DNA of 64,000 nucleotides from Chenopodium formosanum (lineage: Eukaryota > Streptophyta > Magnoliopsida > Caryophyllales > Amaranthaceae), in NCBI GenBank assembly GCA_024500155.1, contig CM044865.1, positions 34,613,501 to 34,677,500 on the forward strand, in the 5' to 3' direction. The notes under the pieces were generated by a model. The model saw nothing but the letters and a program-made list of their open reading frames with translations. It had not been told where the DNA came from and did not search any database. Position 1 is the first letter of the stretch. Each line of letters opens with the position of its first letter. This document shows positions 9,375 through 19,332 of this stretch, piece by piece. The translations under genes were made by a program, and so were the position numbers.

Positions 9375-11234
9375 TTGCTTGAGTCTAGGTCTTTGTGTAT
9401 ATTTTTACTTTTATTTGATTTTTGTTTGTTTTGTGAAAAAAAAATGGCATGTCTATCATTTCCTCAATATAGCAATGAGCCTTTTTGTGAATATTTCATT
9501 AGACTTGAGGGATTTTTGGACTATAATTGTTGTAATATTTGGGAGGCTTGTGAGATTTGTTATTTTGGTTTGAATGAACAAACTAGGGATGAAGTTGAAT
9601 GTATGCATAATGGTGAATTTAGAGCTTTGTCAATTGATGATGCTTGGGATTTTTATGTTTGGCTTGCTAGGGATTTTTATGATAAGGGTAATCATGAGTC
9701 TAATATTGATATGCAATGTCTTGATTCTTCTAATATTAGCATGAATTCCCATGATTTGTCACATGATCCCTTAAGTGAACCTAGAACACATGATTTCAAA
9801 TTTATTTCTCCTTTTGTTCATGATAATGAAGTGCAAGCTCAAGTTGATGCTAATGGTGTGTTTCAATATTCTTCATTATTTACCATGCCTTCTTGTGATG
9901 TGCTTCATTCCCTTAATGATGAATCTCATGTTATAAATTGTGCCCCCACTCCCCAATGTGATGTATATGCTCATGATCTTAATGTTGATTCTTTCAATAT
10001 TGGTTGTACTTCTTCTTCTCTTGTTGAGCCTCAACCTTCTACATCTTTTGAATCTCTTGTTGATACATTTGAGTCTCAAATTAGGCGCATTGAGCTTGAT
10101 AATGAGTTTGGGCCTAGTAAGGAGATGATTCTTAATTCTATGAGAGGTCAATTAGAGATAATGAAAAAGAATGAGGAGCGTATTGAGAAGGAAAAGAGAA
10201 GAGGAGAAGAGTTGGAAAATGAATTGTCATCCTTGATGCGTGTATGTGAAAAATCCCTATCCAATGTGTGTGTTGAGGATGATGATGATGATTTTGAACA
10301 ACCAAGAGAGGGTGAGGATCCTTTTGGTGAGCATGTTAGTGATGGGGAAGGAGTTGAAAACCAAGAGAGTGTTGAGTTTGATTATCCTAACCCTCCTTCC
10401 CATCTTGATGAGTCTCTTGTGTATGATTGTGATTATTCTATCCATGAGTATCTAGACTCGTTTGAGGTTATGTCCAATGCATTCTTTGAGAGTCAAAAGA
10501 AAACCCATAGCCTTTTAAATGAGTTCATTAAGGATGCTTCATGGGAGAGAGATGAGTTTGAAATGAATTTGCATCCATTCATGCATGGTTTTGAGACCTT
10601 GGGCTTTAAAGTTGTTGAGGGAGTTGTTGTTCATAGTTGTTATGGAGGGGATTATGTTGTTCCTCTTGGAGGTTGGATGTTTGAGGGAGATGGATATCAT
10701 GAGTGTTCTTCTTTTGAGGACTCTATGATTGATTTCCATGCTCTTATTGGTGATTTGAGGCATGGTGGTGAGAAAAAGTTCATTTGTGAGACCATAACCC
10801 CTTTTCTCTTTTCTCATACCCCTTTTTCAAGAAGATTCAACCATATCCCTTACACTCCTATTTCCCTCCCTTCTTTTGTCAATGAGCCTATTGGGGACCC
10901 TTTTGTCTATGATGATTTGTATGAAGCTCATTTATCCCCAATTGAGGTAAAGGGTGACGTTGCCACCCAAAAATATTTTGAGGAGAGTTTGCCTTCTTTT
11001 TCTTTTTCTTTATATTTTGTTGAATTTTCTTTTGATTCTTCCTCTTCCTTTTCTTGGCATCTCTCTCCTTATTTGTGTGCACTATCCTTGTTGCACGTAC
11101 TCTTCACGTCATTTGCCTACCTTCTCTCCTATGAAATGTGTAGTAGTGCATTTGAAAAGCTCTTGCGCGCGTTGAATTATTATTTTCTAGAGCGGTCAAG
11201 CTTGGACCTTAAGCAAGCCTTTCTCGGGAAGTAA
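9375..11234 (+). CDS. 619-codon gag-like ORF of element D
   Basis: The only long open frame in element D, with no internal stop. The first ATG (9375) adds a short hydrophobic lead; the ATG at 9444 (MACLSFPQYSNEPFCEYF) is a plausible alternative start. Residues from there to about 110 (FIRLEGFLD, ACEICYFGLNEQTRDEV, DDAWDFYVWLARDFYD) resemble the C-terminal half of Athila-type gag, where a 'YxGL...TR' and a 'xxAWxFxxxLA' segment recur. A long Asp/Ser/His-rich low-complexity region follows. A charged coiled coil (MKKNEERIEKEKRRGEELE) lies near residues 260-285, then an acidic stretch and a Phe/Leu-rich end. There are no protease or RT motifs. A role in packaging the element's RNA is possible but inferred. 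Confidence 0.6.
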   Translation: MLESRSLCIFLLLFDFCLFCEKKMACLSFPQYSNEPFCEYFIRLEGFLDYNCCNIWEACEICYFGLNEQTRDEVECMHNGEFRALSIDDAWDFYVWLARDFYDKGNHESNIDMQCLDSSNISMNSHDLSHDPLSEPRTHDFKFISPFVHDNEVQAQVDANGVFQYSSLFTMPSCDVLHSLNDESHVINCAPTPQCDVYAHDLNVDSFNIGCTSSSLVEPQPSTSFESLVDTFESQIRRIELDNEFGPSKEMILNSMRGQLEIMKKNEERIEKEKRRGEELENELSSLMRVCEKSLSNVCVEDDDDDFEQPREGEDPFGEHVSDGEGVENQESVEFDYPNPPSHLDESLVYDCDYSIHEYLDSFEVMSNAFFESQKKTHSLLNEFIKDASWERDEFEMNLHPFMHGFETLGFKVVEGVVVHSCYGGDYVVPLGGWMFEGDGYHECSSFEDSMIDFHALIGDLRHGGEKKFICETITPFLFSHTPFSRRFNHIPYTPISLPSFVNEPIGDPFVYDDLYEAHLSPIEVKGDVATQKYFEESLPSFSFSLYFVEFSFDSSSSFSWHLSPYLCALSLLHVLFTSFAYLLSYEMCSSAFEKLLRALNYYFLERSSLDLKQAFLGK

Positions 11235-12589
11235 CCCGTGTTTTATTGCTTTCATTTTCTTTTCTTTTTAGAATAGATTTTATCTCATGGAAATGTTTGT
11301 GTTCCTTTTGCTAGGTACATGACTTGATATACTTTGGTGCTTTTATTTGGATCAAGAATCAAGGAATATTGGCACCACATTTGCTAACATATAGAAGGCA
11401 AGATTCAATATTAGAGGTTGTTAGCTTTGAAAGGTTAAAATTGGGTCATTTACGGGTATTTACACCCACCTAATATCCGGTAATATCCTTCCTTGCTCTT
11501 TCTCTAGTGGATGATGACTTGTTGGACATATGTTGGTTTGTTGGATTGATCTCCTTGTTTTCCCCTCCCATGGATTATATGATTTATGTTTGAGTGTAAT
11601 GTCTCATTCAAGCTTGGGGGAGGGTATTCTATCATGTTTGGTGGGATATTGATTCATGTATGCTATGCACCTTCGTATATGCTTTTCCGTGTTCTTTTAT
11701 TTTGAAAAACTCCAAAAAGATTTTTGTTTCTATCAAGGCAAATTTTGCAATGTGTTTTGTTTTGTTCTTGCTTTGGACATAATAACATTTGGACTTGTAT
11801 AATTGAATGCTTTTCTTCCTAAATGGTAGTGGTGTGCACGGTTTGAGATTACGTTTGGTTGATTCTAGGATAAATCATGCTAAGGTAGTTGTCTAGAACT
11901 AGGGGGATCATGAAGCCGGATTCTACTTGTTTGTGGCATGTTTGGTAGTTGCTCCCTATCTTCGATTTGACAACCTTAGTGAGTTTTTGCTACAACCATG
12001 TGAGATTTATATTTGTTCAAGCTTTCATCATATTTTTGCATGAGCGGCATAGGGTCCTTGACTTTGCAAGCCTAATCTATAAAGCTTGATGTATGATTCT
12101 TAAACCCGAGACCGAGCTATCTAGGGAGGACAAAGGCACCTTTTTCGGGGTGGTATTTTTCATTTTTAGGTTAGTTTGATTCATATTTGTTTTTGGGTTT
12201 CCATTTGCCTTCTTGCAATCATTTGAGCCTTATACCTTCTTTTCAAGCCACATCTTTAGTTCTTTGGCCTTTTGTTTCATTTTCTTTCTTTTCTTGTTTT
12301 TGTGAAGGAAATTGATCATATTTGATGGAGTTTGTGGTGGTGAAGTTGGATGTTTGGTTTTTATGAGTGCAAGATTGTGTTAAGTTTTCTTTGTGAATAA
12401 TGACAAGTGTTTGAGTAAAAGTCGTCCTTAATCATAAAAGGCATGGACTAATAAATTGCATTATAGAAAAAGCCGTCCGAATTTAGCAAAAGGCGAGGAC
12501 ATTGCAAGTTTAAGTAAAAAAAAAAAAAGAAAAAAAAATTGAAAAAAGTGAAAATTCAAAAATATTTTAATGTATTCTTTTCTCCTTCT

Positions 12590-12628
12590 AAGCATTGAGG
12601 ACAATGCTTCATTTAAGCTTGGGGGAGA
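12590..12628 (+). other. Internal AGGA-loop hairpin plus PPT-like tract
   Basis: Perfect 8-bp stem AAGCATTG (12590-12597) and CAATGCTT (12602-12609) closing an AGGA loop, followed 11 bp later by a GGGGGA tract (AAGCTTGGGGGA, 12615-12626). The layout copies the terminal PPT module at 13451-13490 with a different stem sequence. Confidence 0.6.
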
Positions 12629-13450
12629 AGCGTTTACGCTTTTTGTATATATTTCTTGTGAGTATAGCTTCAAATAAGTTTGGGGGTGTTGCTTTTCATT
12701 TGTTTGGTGATTTCTTGATCGTGTTGTTAAGGATTGATCACCCTTTTGCTTCACTCTTTTTAGGAAAACCTACAAATTTTAAATTTTAGCCTACCTTCAC
12801 CCTTTATGCCTTATGTTACAACCTTTGGGAAAGACTTTTCGACCTAGAAAGTTGAGTCACTATTCGGGGGAGGGAATCATGGGTCATTGCCTAAGGAAAG
12901 GGGATGCAAAGTCAAGATGTCGAGTAGCCTAAAAATTTGATCTTTTTCCGGTTCCTTCGTGGAATCTATGAGATGCTCACTATGGGGAGATATGAGATTA
13001 GTAGGGGGAACGCGGTAAGAACGTTTGGGATGAAAGTGGAGTGTGATAACTAGTTCCTATGCTTAGCATTTTTATGTTTCAATCAACCTTAGGTATCTTA
13101 TAGTGTGCACTCCCTTACTTATTTAGAAAGATTTGCATTCACTTGTGCTTGTACGTTTGCAAAAGTCCTTTCATGAACATTTGTTTGCTTTTCTTGTATT
13201 TTGTTTTCTTTTTCATGCTTTGCCTTGTTTGTATTATTATGAGAGTTATAGGTAAACTCTTAGGATACCCTTACGAGAGCATCACTCGTCCTCTAGGGCG
13301 ATCTAGGGGTTTAAATGGCTTGTCTTTAGTTGCTAAAATTGACCGTGATTCTTACGAAAGTGAGTTAGTGTGTATTCCCATCTTCTCTAGTTTTCTCGTT
13401 TCTTTCTTTGCTTGAATAATGTCATCATTTTTCCCTTGGGTTGGATTTTG

Positions 13451-13490
13451 TTTTGCTCGAGGACGAGCAAAAGTTTAGCTTGGGGGAATT
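13451..13490 (+). other. Terminal AGGA-loop hairpin plus polypurine tract of element D
   Basis: Perfect 9-bp stem TTTTGCTCG (13451-13459) and CGAGCAAAA (13464-13472) around an AGGA loop, then TTAGCTTGGGGGAATT immediately before the 3' LTR at 13491. The GGGGGA tract is the plus-strand primer of Athila-type elements. The hairpin's role is unknown. Confidence 0.7.
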
Positions 13491-15195
13491 TGATCCGTGC
13501 CATTTATGGCACCTTTAGGCTATGTTTTCTTTATATTTCTATGCTCTTTTGTAGTCGTTTATGTCGTGTTTTTAGAGAATAAAGCTCGATTCGCGTGTTT
13601 TTGTGTTAGTTTAGAGAAATGCATGCTTTTAATGGCTTTCTTATCATTTTATTCATTTCTCGGCTATTTCTCTTGCTTCTCCGTTTCTTTGTCTTGTTTT
13701 TTAGGTACGTCGCGGGCTATATGCATGGGAATTGAAAATAGCACCCACTAGGATCAATATGCACTTTTCGGAATTGAATTTGAGTTTGAAACAAAGGAAA
13801 ACAAAGGATTGCAAAGTATCAAATAGGACCTTTGTGCATTGTTTTAGTCATATCTCAAGTTTTAAAATTGGATTAGGGTGATTCAAGTTGGGTTGGAAAC
13901 TAGACTTGAAGAGCTTTCCAATGATAGGTTGCACGCCTTCATACGATTCTTAGATCGGAAGTTACAGCCTTCTGAAGTTGGCCTTGGAAAACTGCCGCGG
14001 GCGCGGGCCATAGTACTCGCAGGCGCGGGGTTGCTGCAGCTCCAAAACTGCCGTATTTGGGCAGTAAGCACCCGCGGTTGTCCCGAGGGCTCCCCGAGGG
14101 CGCGGGCTTGGTCCGCGGGCGCGGCTATCGGGTTGTCCGTTCCCCTCCGCGGACGCGGCCGATTTCTCCGCGGGCGCGGGTTTCTGGGTCTTTTACGATT
14201 TTAAGCTTCTTTTCTCCTTTTGTTTATATAGTTTTTGGTTTCCTTTATTCTTAATTATTCATGTAATTCTTTAGTTTTAGAATAGTTTTCTCTCTCTTAG
14301 GTTGAGAGCTTCTCTCTCTAGATTAGGCTAGATTAGGAGTAGTTTTAGAGAGAGAAAGTGAGGAATTTCAATGGTGATTGAGAGATTGAAGATGCAAGTG
14401 TGACAATTGTGTTCAAGATCTTCTCTATTATTAATGAGCATTTCTAAACTCTATTTCACCTTATTTCTTTGTTTAATTTCATGTTTGTTTGGTTTAATTT
14501 TGATGTTTGGTGCTTGATTAGTGTAATTGTTCTTGGTATTTTGTTGATTCTTGATTTTCATAGTTGTTAGTTGATAAATGATGATTCTTGAATAGTTGTT
14601 TGGCTAGGAATTGGGTGAAACTTGTATGATTGATTAATTGTGATTAATTTGGGGATTGTGTTGATTGATTGTTGAGATTAAAGTGATTAGTGAAGGTTTG
14701 CATGTGTGTAATTCAATTTGGCCTTGAGAATTATGCTAGATTGCATTGTAATTGCTAATGACATGAACAATTGATTTAGGAATTGCAATTATCAATTGGT
14801 TTTGATTGTGATTCTCTTAGTTTGTTATTCATAGTGAACCCTAGCTTAACAATTAGGAGATAGCTCTTTGATTCCTATTGATTGCTCTTATCATTAGTCC
14901 TCACAACCTTTGATTGGCATGCTTTTCCCATGTTGTTGCAATTGACATGATTACTTGTTGATCCCCGTTCCTAGTGTTTTATTTCCTTGGTTACTTGTTT
15001 TGTTAGTTGTTAGTATTCTCTCTTACCTTCGTCTTCGACCTAGCTTAGGCGCATAATTGAAAGTGCTTGAGCATTACTATTCCTTTGGGTTCGACCCTTG
15101 ACTTGCCTCTATACTCGTATTTAGGTTTGTTAAGTGTTTATAAATTTAGTTTGACCAAGGGGAGATTAGATAACGACCTAGTTTTCCCCTTGTCA
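13491..15195 (+). repeat. 3' LTR of element D
   Basis: 1705 bp, TG...CA, the partner of 7604-9326. Nearly identical by eye except in the GC-rich cluster (about 13994-14180), where it lacks a block of roughly 40 bp present in the 5' LTR and has a different block of roughly 20 bp. TATA box TATATAG at 14225-14231. Followed by the TSD copy ATGCT at 15196-15200. Confidence 0.9.
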
Positions 15196-15200
15196 ATGCT

Positions 15201-15729
15201 TGTTATTCTTTGATCTTCTTGCAAGTGCACATTGTTCGTTGATTAAAGGTGAATCTTTGCTAACAAGGAACGAAAGTTGACTTAGTTAAGGTTCATTACT
15301 ATCGATTATTCTTTTATCGCACCTCCCAATATATGGTTCTAGTGTGGAAACATAGAGGCTATGTTAGGAGAAACCGATTAACCCCGGAAGGCGGTTAGAT
15401 TGGACCTTATTTTGATATTCATGCATGTTTAGTTCACTATTGATTTGCTTTTATGTTATTGCATGATCAAGCGGCATCTACAACTACTCATTTCCCTTGG
15501 TGTTTAGTTATATTAATTTTAACTCGTTTTACCTTTAGTTTAATCTCTTAGTCATTCTTGTCCTTTGTCCCGAGATAGCTTAAAGTCTAGTGATGAATGC
15601 GGTGTTTATGTGCTTCTCCCTGTGGTTCGACCTTCTTCTTGCCATACACTTGTATTAGGATAAGTCGAGTGTTATAAATTGTATTTGATTTAGGTGTATT
15701 TGTCTAACGATGCAATTATTCTTTTATCA
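15201..15729 (+). repeat. Athila element E LTR, right piece
   Basis: Continuation of the E LTR after element D. It ends in CTTTTATCA at 15729. Its last 61 bp (15669-15729) are repeated at 16387-16447, just before the PBS, with about six mismatches and no gaps. The integrase fragment lies between the two copies. Confidence 0.7.
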
Positions 15730-16386
15730 AGCATGGACATTATGGGTCCATATACGACTGCTTCAGGCAGCAGGCGCTATATCTTAGTGGCTGTGGATTA
15801 CATTACCAAATGGGTAGACGCAAAGGCGGTAAAAAACATCAAGACAAAGGAAGTGATTTCCTTCATCTGGAAGAATATCATCACTCGTTTCGGGGTGCCT
15901 AAGTCTATGGTTTTTGACAATGGTCCTCAGTTTGAGACTCCTCAATTGAAGACTTGGTTAGGATATCAGGGGATCTCCAATTATTTTGCATCAGTCAGCC
16001 GACCTTAAGCAAACGGCCAAGTTGAAGCCTTCAACAAATTATCTCAGACGGCATTAAAAAAAATTGAGAGAGCTGGTGGCCTATGGGAGGATGAATTACC
16101 GCACCACCTGTGGGCCATCAGAACAACCGCAAAAGGGCCGACTGGAGATACCCCATTCCTCATGGTGTACGGGGCAGAAGATGTCTTGCCTATTGAACAC
16201 TATGAGCCGACTCTTCAGATTATGCTCTATGATGAAGAGGCGAACTAGGAGGCCATGCGTCTGGCATTGTATTCACTCCTAGAGCGCAGGGGCAATGCTG
16301 CCTTGCGCCATGAGATCTACTGTCTGAGAATGACTCGAGCGTACAATAAAAGAGTACACAAGCCTCCTTTAAAAGTTGGGGACTTT
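15730..16386 (+). pseudogene. Integrase fragment inserted between two LTR tails
   Basis: 657 bp (219 codons) coding for a Gypsy integrase core and C-terminal part. It starts at the MDIMGP motif holding the first catalytic Asp, continues through DNGPQF (second Asp) and NGQVEAFNK (catalytic Glu), and ends at KVGDFVL. Stop codons interrupt it near 16006 and 16246. It lacks the zinc-binding HHCC part and everything upstream. Its sequence fits a TatII-like integrase rather than Athila or element I, so it is foreign to element E. It sits exactly between two copies of the E LTR tail, where no integrase belongs. Confidence 0.8.
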
Positions 16387-16447
16387 GTGTTACAAATTGT
16401 ATTTGATTTAGGTGTAGTTGTGTAACGACGCGATTATTCCTTTATCA
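16387..16447 (+). repeat. Second copy of the 61-bp E LTR tail
   Basis: Aligns without gaps to 15669-15729 with about six mismatches and ends TTTATCA. It is followed by AAT and the tRNA-Asp PBS, as a true LTR end should be, so this copy is in the original position relative to the interior. Confidence 0.75.
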
Positions 16448-16450
16448 AAT

Positions 16451-16468
16451 TGGCGCCGTTGCCGGGGA
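16451..16468 (+). other. Primer-binding site of Athila element E (tRNA-Asp)
   Basis: TGGCGCCGTTGCCGGGGA, identical to the site of element D, 3 bp after the LTR tail. Confidence 0.85.
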
Positions 16469-16832
16469 GACGGCTTCCATTGCTATTTCATTGCTTGTTT
16501 GAGACTATCTCACCTTTTATTTGTTAGTGTTTTCTACTTTTGTTACTTGTCAGTGCTTACGTTCTTCTTAGCCTTGTTGTATAAACAGAGGATAAACCCT
16601 CTCAAGGTCTTTGATTCCCATCGATCAAGAGCTAGAGGTCTTTGTCCCTACTTCGAAGAGAAGCACGAGCAAGGAGTAGAAATTCTCACACCTCGACGAG
16701 AGGAGAAATAGAATTAGAAGATACTCCACCCTTTCACCCTCAAGTGAAGAATTAGATAGCTCTAACTCATCATCGAGTCCGGAAATCAACCCTTTCTCAA
16801 CCTATAAGCTCGAGAGTGAAGAAGGTCATAAA

Positions 16833-18556
16833 ATGGGAGAGAATACACCTTTGAGTCGTCTTAGGGCTCCCGAAGCCTTTAGAGCACAAAGTGGGATTTT
16901 AACTCCTACCACTCAAGCCAATAATTTCGAAATCAAGCCCAATTTAATTGCTTTGATAGAGAGGAAACAATTCTCGGGTGGAAAGTTTGAGAGTCCTCAT
17001 GAGCACTTAAGAGAGTTTGAGAAATATTGTGACATAATAAAGGCCAATGGAGTGACTCAAGAATATATTCGCCTCAAGGTGTTTTCATTTTCTCTAATTG
17101 GGAGAGGTCTAGAATGGCTAGAGAAGGAGGTGCCCCCTAACTCTCTCATAACATGGGACCAAGTGACTACGACTTTCTTGAGGAGGTTTTATAACCATAG
17201 GAAGACCGCCGAGGCTCGGTCTTTGACGCCAAAAGAGTGGTGAGTCTCTAAGTGCGGAATGGCAACGATATAAAGAACTTCAACGTCAATGCCCACACCA
17301 TGGGATACCTAAGTATCAACTCATTCACACTTTCTATGGAGGTCTCACACCTTAAGGAAGAATAAGCCTAGACGCCGCGGCCGGCGGTACAATCATGAAC
17401 AAAGGAGAGGATGAAGTGGAGTGTATTATAGTGGAGGTCGCAAAGCACTATGATGATTGGTATGAAGGAGAAAGGGATGCTACTTCTAGTAAGGGTGTTT
17501 ATGCATTGGAGCAAGCCAACGCAATCAACAACCTCTCTACCCAAATCTCCAAAATGACCAAGCAAATGGACGAATTGATGAAAGAAAGGTCCAATCCTCA
17601 TGGTAATACCTCCCCTTCAACCAAGGGAGGCAATGGTATGACCACTTCTTCCCCCTCTTCTTACAATAATACAATGCCCCAAGGATGCATGTTTTGTTCT
17701 AATTGTGAAATCTATGATCATGATACCTCCCATTGTGTTTATGGTTGTGAAGTTCAACCCCTTCCCCATGAACATGTACATAATGATAATGTGGAAGATG
17801 TCAATGCTATGAATTTTGCTCCTAGAATGGGGAATGTAGGGAACTTGAGGAAAAACTCCAATCAAATGGGGAATTGGAATCAAGGTTGAAACCGTGGTTA
17901 GAACCAAGGTGGTGGTAGTTATGATAACCAATACCATGGTGGGGGATGCCTTCCATTTTCAATGGAATAGGCTACTCTAACCAAAAGAGGTATGGTAATC
18001 AAAACCAACAACCTTATTCCCGATACCATGACCATCAAAATCAAAATTTTGGTGATGAAGGTAACATGGGAAATAATCAACAAAGCAATGTTCCTAACCA
18101 AGGCACCGGAGGCAATAGGGGTCAATATGTCTCTAACTATGCCCAAACTAATAGGCCTCCGGGTTTCCATCAACCCCAATTTCCTCCACCTCAACAACCT
18201 CTTCAACTTGAAGCCCCTCCAATTGTTCCCTTGATGGCTAAGTTTGATGCTATAATGAAAATGCATGAAGAGGATAAAAATCAAACTAATGCTCACATGA
18301 AAATGCTTGAAACCCAAATTGCTCAACTTGCATCTAATTCTTCTTCTTCTTCTTTTTCTTCTTCTTCTTCTTCTTCTTCTTCTTCTTCTTCTTCTTCTTC
18401 TTCTTCTTCTTCTTCTTCTTCTTCTTCTTCTTCTTCTTCTTCTTCTTCTACCATTCCAAGTCAAGGAGTCAACCCAAAACCTTTGTATGCCATGACAACT
18501 AGGAGTGGGAAGGTAGCAGGGAGTGACCCTTTAGTTGAGGAAGAACCCAAGAGGAG
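16833..18556 (+). pseudogene. Athila gag (element E, degraded)
   Basis: Gag polyprotein N-terminal part. Residues from ATG 16833 (MGENTPLSRLRAPEAFRAQ) lead into the Retrotrans_gag domain (KQFSGGKFESPHEHLREF, GRGLEWLEKEVPP, FLRRFYNHRKT). The frame breaks near 17240 and resumes as ELQRQCPHHGIPKYQ, TFYGGLTP and SLDAAAGGTIMNK, all signature Athila gag. A coiled-coil-like segment (LSTQISKMTKQMDELMKER) and a CX2C-type stretch (CMFCSNCEIYDHDTSHC) follow. The Asn/Gln-rich C-terminal part is in a further frame from 17946 and carries a long serine run. The stop near 17354 and frameshifts make it a pseudogene. Confidence 0.8.
18339..18449. repeat. (TTC)n microsatellite encoding poly-Ser
   Basis: About 110 bp of TTC/TCT repeats with one short interruption, inside the Athila gag. 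In the gag frame it reads as a run of roughly 35 serines. Intact Athila gag has no such run in my knowledge, so it looks like an expansion after insertion. Confidence 0.9.
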
Positions 18557-19332
18557 GTGGAGTTAGAGAATGAGGGTGAGAGAACCAATGAGCCATTGAG
18601 TGTTGAGAAGGAAAAAGATGTTGAGGTGCCAAAGGAAGAAGAAGCCACCCCCTTGCCCCTAAATCGCCAACCTAGAGAGAAGAAGCTACCCTTTCCACAA
18701 CGATTCGCGAGAGCTAAACTTGATGCCCAATTTGGAAAGTTTTTGGAAGTCATTAAGAATTCGCATATTTCCGTTCCTTTTGTTGATGCTATGAAGCAAA
18801 TGCCCCACTATTCCAAATTCTTTAAAGACCTTTTGAGGGGGAGAAGGGAGTGTGAAACGGTGAGCTTGACCGCCAATTGTAGTGCAATTCTTTCCAAAAT
18901 ACTTCCTACCAAATTGAAAGATCCAAGTAACTTTTCCATCCCTTGTTCTATTAATGGCATTGAGTTTGATAAAGCCTAGTGTGATTTAGGAGCAAGTGGC
19001 AGTCTCATGCCCTATTCCGTTTACCAAAAGCTTAGTGTAGGAACTCTCTACCCCACTAACATAACTCTCCAACTAGCGGACCGTTCCATTAAGTTCCCCA
19101 TGGGCAAGGTTGAGGACATTCCCCTTAGGGCATGAAAGTTCACATTCCCCGTGGATTTCTATGTGATAAAGATGGATGAGGACGAGAGGATTCCTATAAT
19201 TTTGGGTAGACCATTTCTAGCTACTTCTAGAGCTATCATCGATGTGAAGGAGGGTAAGATATCCTTGAAAATTTACAGTGATTCCACTGAATTTGATTTG
19301 AATAGTGTCATGCAACAACCCTCCTCAAGTGG
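18557..19332 (+). pseudogene. Athila protease region (element E, 5' part)
   Basis: Aspartic protease and its upstream linker. The linker carries the Athila signature LPFPQRFARAKLDAQFGKFL and AILSKILPTKLKDPSNF. The protease active site reads CDLGASGSLMP, the DLGAS form typical of Athila, and is followed by TLQLADRS, PVDFYVIKMDEDE and IILGRPFLATSRA. Two TAG/TGA stops (near 18978 and 19134) break the frame. The reading continues in the piece at 38697 after element I. Confidence 0.8.
19328..19332. repeat. Target-site duplication of element I (AGTGG)
   Basis: AGTGG at 19328-19332 is repeated exactly at 38692-38696, flanking LTR-A and LTR-B. This shows that the 19.4 kb between them is one insertion into the Athila protease-RT linker. 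Confidence 0.92.

Larger units (their letters stand above)
11235..13490 (+). other. Non-coding 3' interior of element D with PPT-like modules
   Basis: No convincing gene. Polypurine-tract-like words recur: AGCTTGGGGGAGGG at 11611-11624, AAGCTTGGGGGAGAAG at 12615-12630, AAGTTTGGGGGTG at 12676-12688, CGGGGGAGGGA at 12865-12875, and the true PPT TTAGCTTGGGGGAATT ending at 13490. Two of them follow hairpins with an AGGA loop (12590-12609 and 13451-13472). An A-rich tract lies near 12515-12545. Short frames at 12461-12789 and 13143-13415 have no recognisable content. Confidence 0.6.
7604..15195 (+). mobile_element. Element D: complete non-autonomous Athila-like LTR element
   Basis: 7592-bp element with two long LTRs (7604-9326 and 13491-15195) that are nearly identical outside the GC-rich cluster, a tRNA-Asp PBS at 9330-9347, a polypurine tract TTGGGGGAATT ending at 13490, and an ATGCT TSD. 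The interior has one long frame (9375-11234) and about 2.2 kb of apparently non-coding DNA. No protease, RT, RNase H or integrase is visible, so it must rely on proteins from an autonomous Athila relative. It fits the LARD class of large non-autonomous elements. Confidence 0.9.

Noticed and set aside
9330..16468. TGGCGCC in the Athila PBS counted as part of the GGCGCC regulatory family
   Set aside because: It belongs to the tRNA-Asp primer site and is explained by primer complementarity.
17919..18464. Arg-rich 181-codon frame on the minus strand and poly-Leu frame 18307-18495
   Set aside because: By-products of the TTC microsatellite in the Athila gag; no coding similarity.
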